Origin: Aeoliella straminimaris
GTDB lineage: Bacteria > Planctomycetota > Planctomycetia > Pirellulales > Lacipirellulaceae
DNA: 64,000 nt
Assembly (NCBI RefSeq): GCF_024054565.1
Contig: NZ_JAMXLR010000026.1
Span: 186,001 to 250,000, forward strand
Direction: 5' to 3'
The translations under genes and the position numbers were made by a program. Below the pieces are notes generated by a model. That model had not been told where the DNA came from. It did not search any database and saw only the letters and a program-made list of their open reading frames with translations. Positions 62,024 through 64,000 of this stretch are shown here, in pieces. Each line of letters opens with the position of its first letter. Within the stretch, counting starts at the first letter, position 1.

Positions 62024-62971
62024 GTGTCGAAAGAGCTGTTTCTTGACGAATGTTGGTTTCTCACCGGTCCGACGGCCATCGGAAAGTCGCAGGTGGGGCT
62101 GTACCTTGCCCAGCAACTGAACGCCGAGATTGTCTCGCTCGACTCGATGGCCATTTACCGTGGCATGGATATTGGGACCGCCAAGCCATGCCCCAAAGAG
62201 CAGGCAGCGGTGCCACACCATCTGATCGACATTCGCGACCCTGCAGAGGAGTACAGCGTCGCTCAATATCTGGAGGACGCCGAGCAAGTAGTCCGTACGA
62301 TCCGCAGCCGTGGCCGGCAGGTACTGTTTGTCGGTGGTACTCCGATGTGGCTGAAGTGCCTGCTGCGTGGACTGTTCGAAGGCCCTCCCGCCAACTGGGA
62401 ACTCCGCGAGCAAATCGAGCGAGAAGCGGCCGCCCTGGTTCCGGGTGAGCTGCACAAGCGGCTGGAGCAAGTCGACCCACTGGCCGCCAGTCAGATTCAC
62501 CCCAACGATACGCGCCGACTGATCCGCGCGCTGGAAGTGTTTCGCTCGACAGGCGAGCCGATCAGCCATCAGCAAATGGAATTCGAAGAGGCGCGACCGG
62601 CTGACCAGTGCCGAGTGTTCGTGCTCGACCGGCCCCGCGACGAACTGCACCGCCGCATCGAAGCCCGCGTCGACCGGATGCTGGTCGACGGCCTGGTGGA
62701 CGAAGTACGGAGGCTAACGGTTGACGGTAAACAGCTTGGCCGCACGTCGAGCCAGGCGGTGGGCTACCAGGAGGTGCTAGCTTATCTGGCAGGCGAGCTC
62801 GACCACGACGCGATGACCGAGCGGATTAAATCCCGCACTCGCAGGTTTGCCAAACGCCAGGGCACGTGGTTCCGCAGCTTGAGCGAATGCCGCTGGGTGG
62901 AGGTTGGCGAAAGAGACAGCAGCAGTGCCACGGCTGAATCCATCCTGAAGTCAGCGCCCGATCAGGCTTAG
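62024..62971 (+). CDS. miaA: tRNA dimethylallyltransferase MiaA
   Basis: Adds a dimethylallyl group to A37 of tRNAs reading U-starting codons. The 315-residue product has the P-loop TGPTAIGKS (14-22), DSMAIYRGMDIGTAKP (about 40-55, catalytic Asp and Thr), HHLIDI, FVGGTPMWLKCLLRG (family GGTGxY variant) and the C-terminal VGYQEVLAYL and RTRRFAKRQGTWFR. The start is GTG at 62024. It is divergent from hisE, and its stop overlaps by 4 bases the stop of the convergent membrane protein gene. Confidence 0.94.
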   Translation: MSKELFLDECWFLTGPTAIGKSQVGLYLAQQLNAEIVSLDSMAIYRGMDIGTAKPCPKEQAAVPHHLIDIRDPAEEYSVAQYLEDAEQVVRTIRSRGRQVLFVGGTPMWLKCLLRGLFEGPPANWELREQIEREAAALVPGELHKRLEQVDPLAASQIHPNDTRRLIRALEVFRSTGEPISHQQMEFEEARPADQCRVFVLDRPRDELHRRIEARVDRMLVDGLVDEVRRLTVDGKQLGRTSSQAVGYQEVLAYLAGELDHDAMTERIKSRTRRFAKRQGTWFRSLSECRWVEVGERDSSSATAESILKSAPDQA

Positions 62972-63579
62972 GCGAGAATCAACAGCCCCAATAGGCCACT
63001 CACTAGAAGCACCATCAGCAATAGTACAACGGGAAACACTGACGATTTCTGCTCGCGCGGTCGGTCGGCCACTGCCGGAAACTCATCCGCTTCGTCCAGG
63101 ATGAGCCCTCCCGACTCCCACAGATGCTTGGCAAATCGATTGTGGAGCGAAATCAGGAAGACCACTCCCACCACGGTACCCGCCGGGACGGCCAGCAATA
63201 GGAGGATGGAAATTCCCTTCGCCCAATTGGCGGATTGCCGGTCGAACCTTCTCAGCCCCCAGGCGACGGAGGTCAGCAGGACGCACCAGCATGCCCAAAA
63301 TACCGATAGCAGCCCCAGGTCAAACCAACCAAGCGTGGCTGAACTCTCGGTCGCGACTGGGCCATTCGCCGCCAGGCCGATTGACATCAATCCGCAGACG
63401 ATCGCAGCAAAGGCACCGTGCAGCGCCCCCAGATAAAAAAGCACACCCACAACCCGGATGGCGCGGCGCGTGTCCTTGAGCTTGTGCGGCGAAAGATCAG
63501 CCGATTGCAGGACGCAAGAGTCGAAAAACTCATCGGCGGCGAAAGGAAGGTTGGCCTCGAGAGCCAGTTGGGCGCCCAT
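62968..63579 (-). CDS. Four-TM membrane protein, unknown
   Basis: A 203-residue protein. A soluble N-terminal part of about 40 residues is followed by hydrophobic segments at about 41-66, 83-107, 120-145 and 180-203, with a cytoplasmic acidic loop (LILDEADEFPAVADRPREQK) before the last one. GGGAG lies 9 bases before the ATG. Its stop overlaps that of miaA by 4 bases on the other strand. No family recognised. Confidence 0.7.
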   Translation of the reverse strand: MGAQLALEANLPFAADEFFDSCVLQSADLSPHKLKDTRRAIRVVGVLFYLGALHGAFAAIVCGLMSIGLAANGPVATESSATLGWFDLGLLSVFWACWCVLLTSVAWGLRRFDRQSANWAKGISILLLLAVPAGTVVGVVFLISLHNRFAKHLWESGGLILDEADEFPAVADRPREQKSSVFPVVLLLMVLLVSGLLGLLILA

Positions 63580-63706
63580 GGGGTCACTCCCACTTCGAAT
63601 AGCTGGCCCCCCACCTTCCCAATCTCGGTGCGCAGCGGGGCCAAACTTTAACGATTACGCCGGCAATTCCAGCTAGCGTTGCAGTCACGGTCCAACGTTG
63701 GAGCAA

Positions 63707-64000
63707 CTAGCCTTGTCGGCTGACCACGAAGGCTGCCAGGTGTTCGAGCGTTGCCTTTGCTGGCGAATCGGCGAGGCCCGACAGATCGGCTGTCGCTTTA
63801 TCGGCGAACTGCAGGGCTACATCACGGGCGTACTCCAGCGAGCCGAGCTGCTTAAGAGTTGACATAGGCGTAGTCGACTGAGCCCCCGCTTCGAGCAGCG
63901 ACAAGAAGTTGGTGCGAGGTCCATCGACCAGCGTGTCGCGAGCGTGAATCAGTGGCAGTGTAAGCTTCCGTTTGGCCAGATCCCGGCCCAATGACTTGCC
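63707..64000 (-). CDS. Polyprenyl diphosphate synthase, C-terminal part (continues beyond window)
   Basis: The last 97 codons of a trans-isoprenyl diphosphate synthase; its 5' part lies outside the window and the frame is open to the edge. The visible start GKSLGRDLAKRKLTLPLIHA is the characteristic segment after the second Asp-rich motif, and the tail of alternating helices (LEYARDVALQFADKATADL, then LAAFVVSR) is typical. The enzyme elongates isoprenyl chains, probably for menaquinone side chains or undecaprenyl-type carriers; chain length cannot be told from this part. Confidence 0.88.
   Translation of the reverse strand, partial: GKSLGRDLAKRKLTLPLIHARDTLVDGPRTNFLSLLEAGAQSTTPMSTLKQLGSLEYARDVALQFADKATADLSGLADSPAKATLEHLAAFVVSRQG

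Noticed and set aside
61472..62650. Long minus-strand frame across miaA and hisE
   Set aside because: It runs antisense to miaA and out of frame with hisE; both of those genes have clear enzyme signatures.

Overview
The window looks like a piece of a Planctomycetota chromosome, most likely a Pirellulales-type member. The markers are a DUF1559 prepilin-like protein, a secreted sulfatase, a PEP-CTERM protein together with a PEP-CTERM-associated CAAX protease homologue, a truncated protein with the 'LEDRRVLA' planctomycete N-terminal motif, an ECF sigma factor with a long membrane/periplasmic extension, and an EF-G that reads like the mitochondrial/spirochaete-planctomycete type. The DNA is GC-rich, genes lie on both strands, and no rRNA, tRNA, CRISPR or prophage was seen.

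Layout. 1-6.1 kb is a flagellar block: the end of a very large flagellin (cut by the window edge), a strong terminator, an oversized FliD with five repeated modules, and FliS. A MqnA/MqnD-family gene follows. At 7.2 kb there is a clear cyclic-di-GMP-I (GEMM-I) riboswitch followed by a 67-codon ORF, two further hairpins and a small exported protein. 8.5-10.4 kb (minus strand) holds an RsbW-type kinase, an RsbV-type STAS protein and two small membrane proteins. 10.7-14.2 kb is a three-domain MFS/acyltransferase/acyl-ACP ligase fusion. 14.4-20.3 kb has an exported protein of unknown function, an HPF/RaiA-like protein and a GntR-ABC-permease operon whose promoter and palindromic operator can be read directly. 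20.4-24.9 kb is patchier: a PEP-CTERM FGE-fold protein, a frameshifted surface-protein remnant, a structured non-coding stretch, an exported EEP phosphodiesterase and a DUF1559 protein.

24.9-33.9 kb is a full chemotaxis locus: cheX and cheY on the minus strand, divergent from cheA (hybrid, with two CheW-like domains and a receiver), cheW, a soluble triple-PAS receptor, cheB and cheR. Only a CheD was not found. 34.1-42.9 kb has a glucoamylase-family exported protein, RarD, an exported TPR protein, a sulfatase, an IS200-like transposase inside nested inverted palindromes, a small membrane protein and the CAAX-type protease. 43.4-54.7 kb carries EF-G, a PhoPQ-activated-family hydrolase, a Uup-type ABC-F protein, a possible nucleotidyltransferase toxin-antitoxin pair, LigA, a HAD phosphatase and the membrane-linked sigma factor. 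54.8-64 kb is mostly housekeeping: DUF1207, thiamine-related MTH1187 and YjbQ proteins, LhgO, a flavin reductase, SHOCT and DUF4105 proteins, hisE-hisG behind an attenuator-like hairpin, miaA, and the end of a polyprenyl synthetase.

How it fits together. Flagellum, chemotaxis and a c-di-GMP sensor RNA within 34 kb suggest a motile-to-sessile life-style switch. The most original items are the riboswitch leader with no recognised target, the nested palindromes around the transposase, the leaderless-looking GntR promoter/operator, the sigma-STN membrane fusion, and the structured RNA-like elements at 7.6, 22.7 and 61.9 kb. All functional calls come from reading the sequence; no database search was run.
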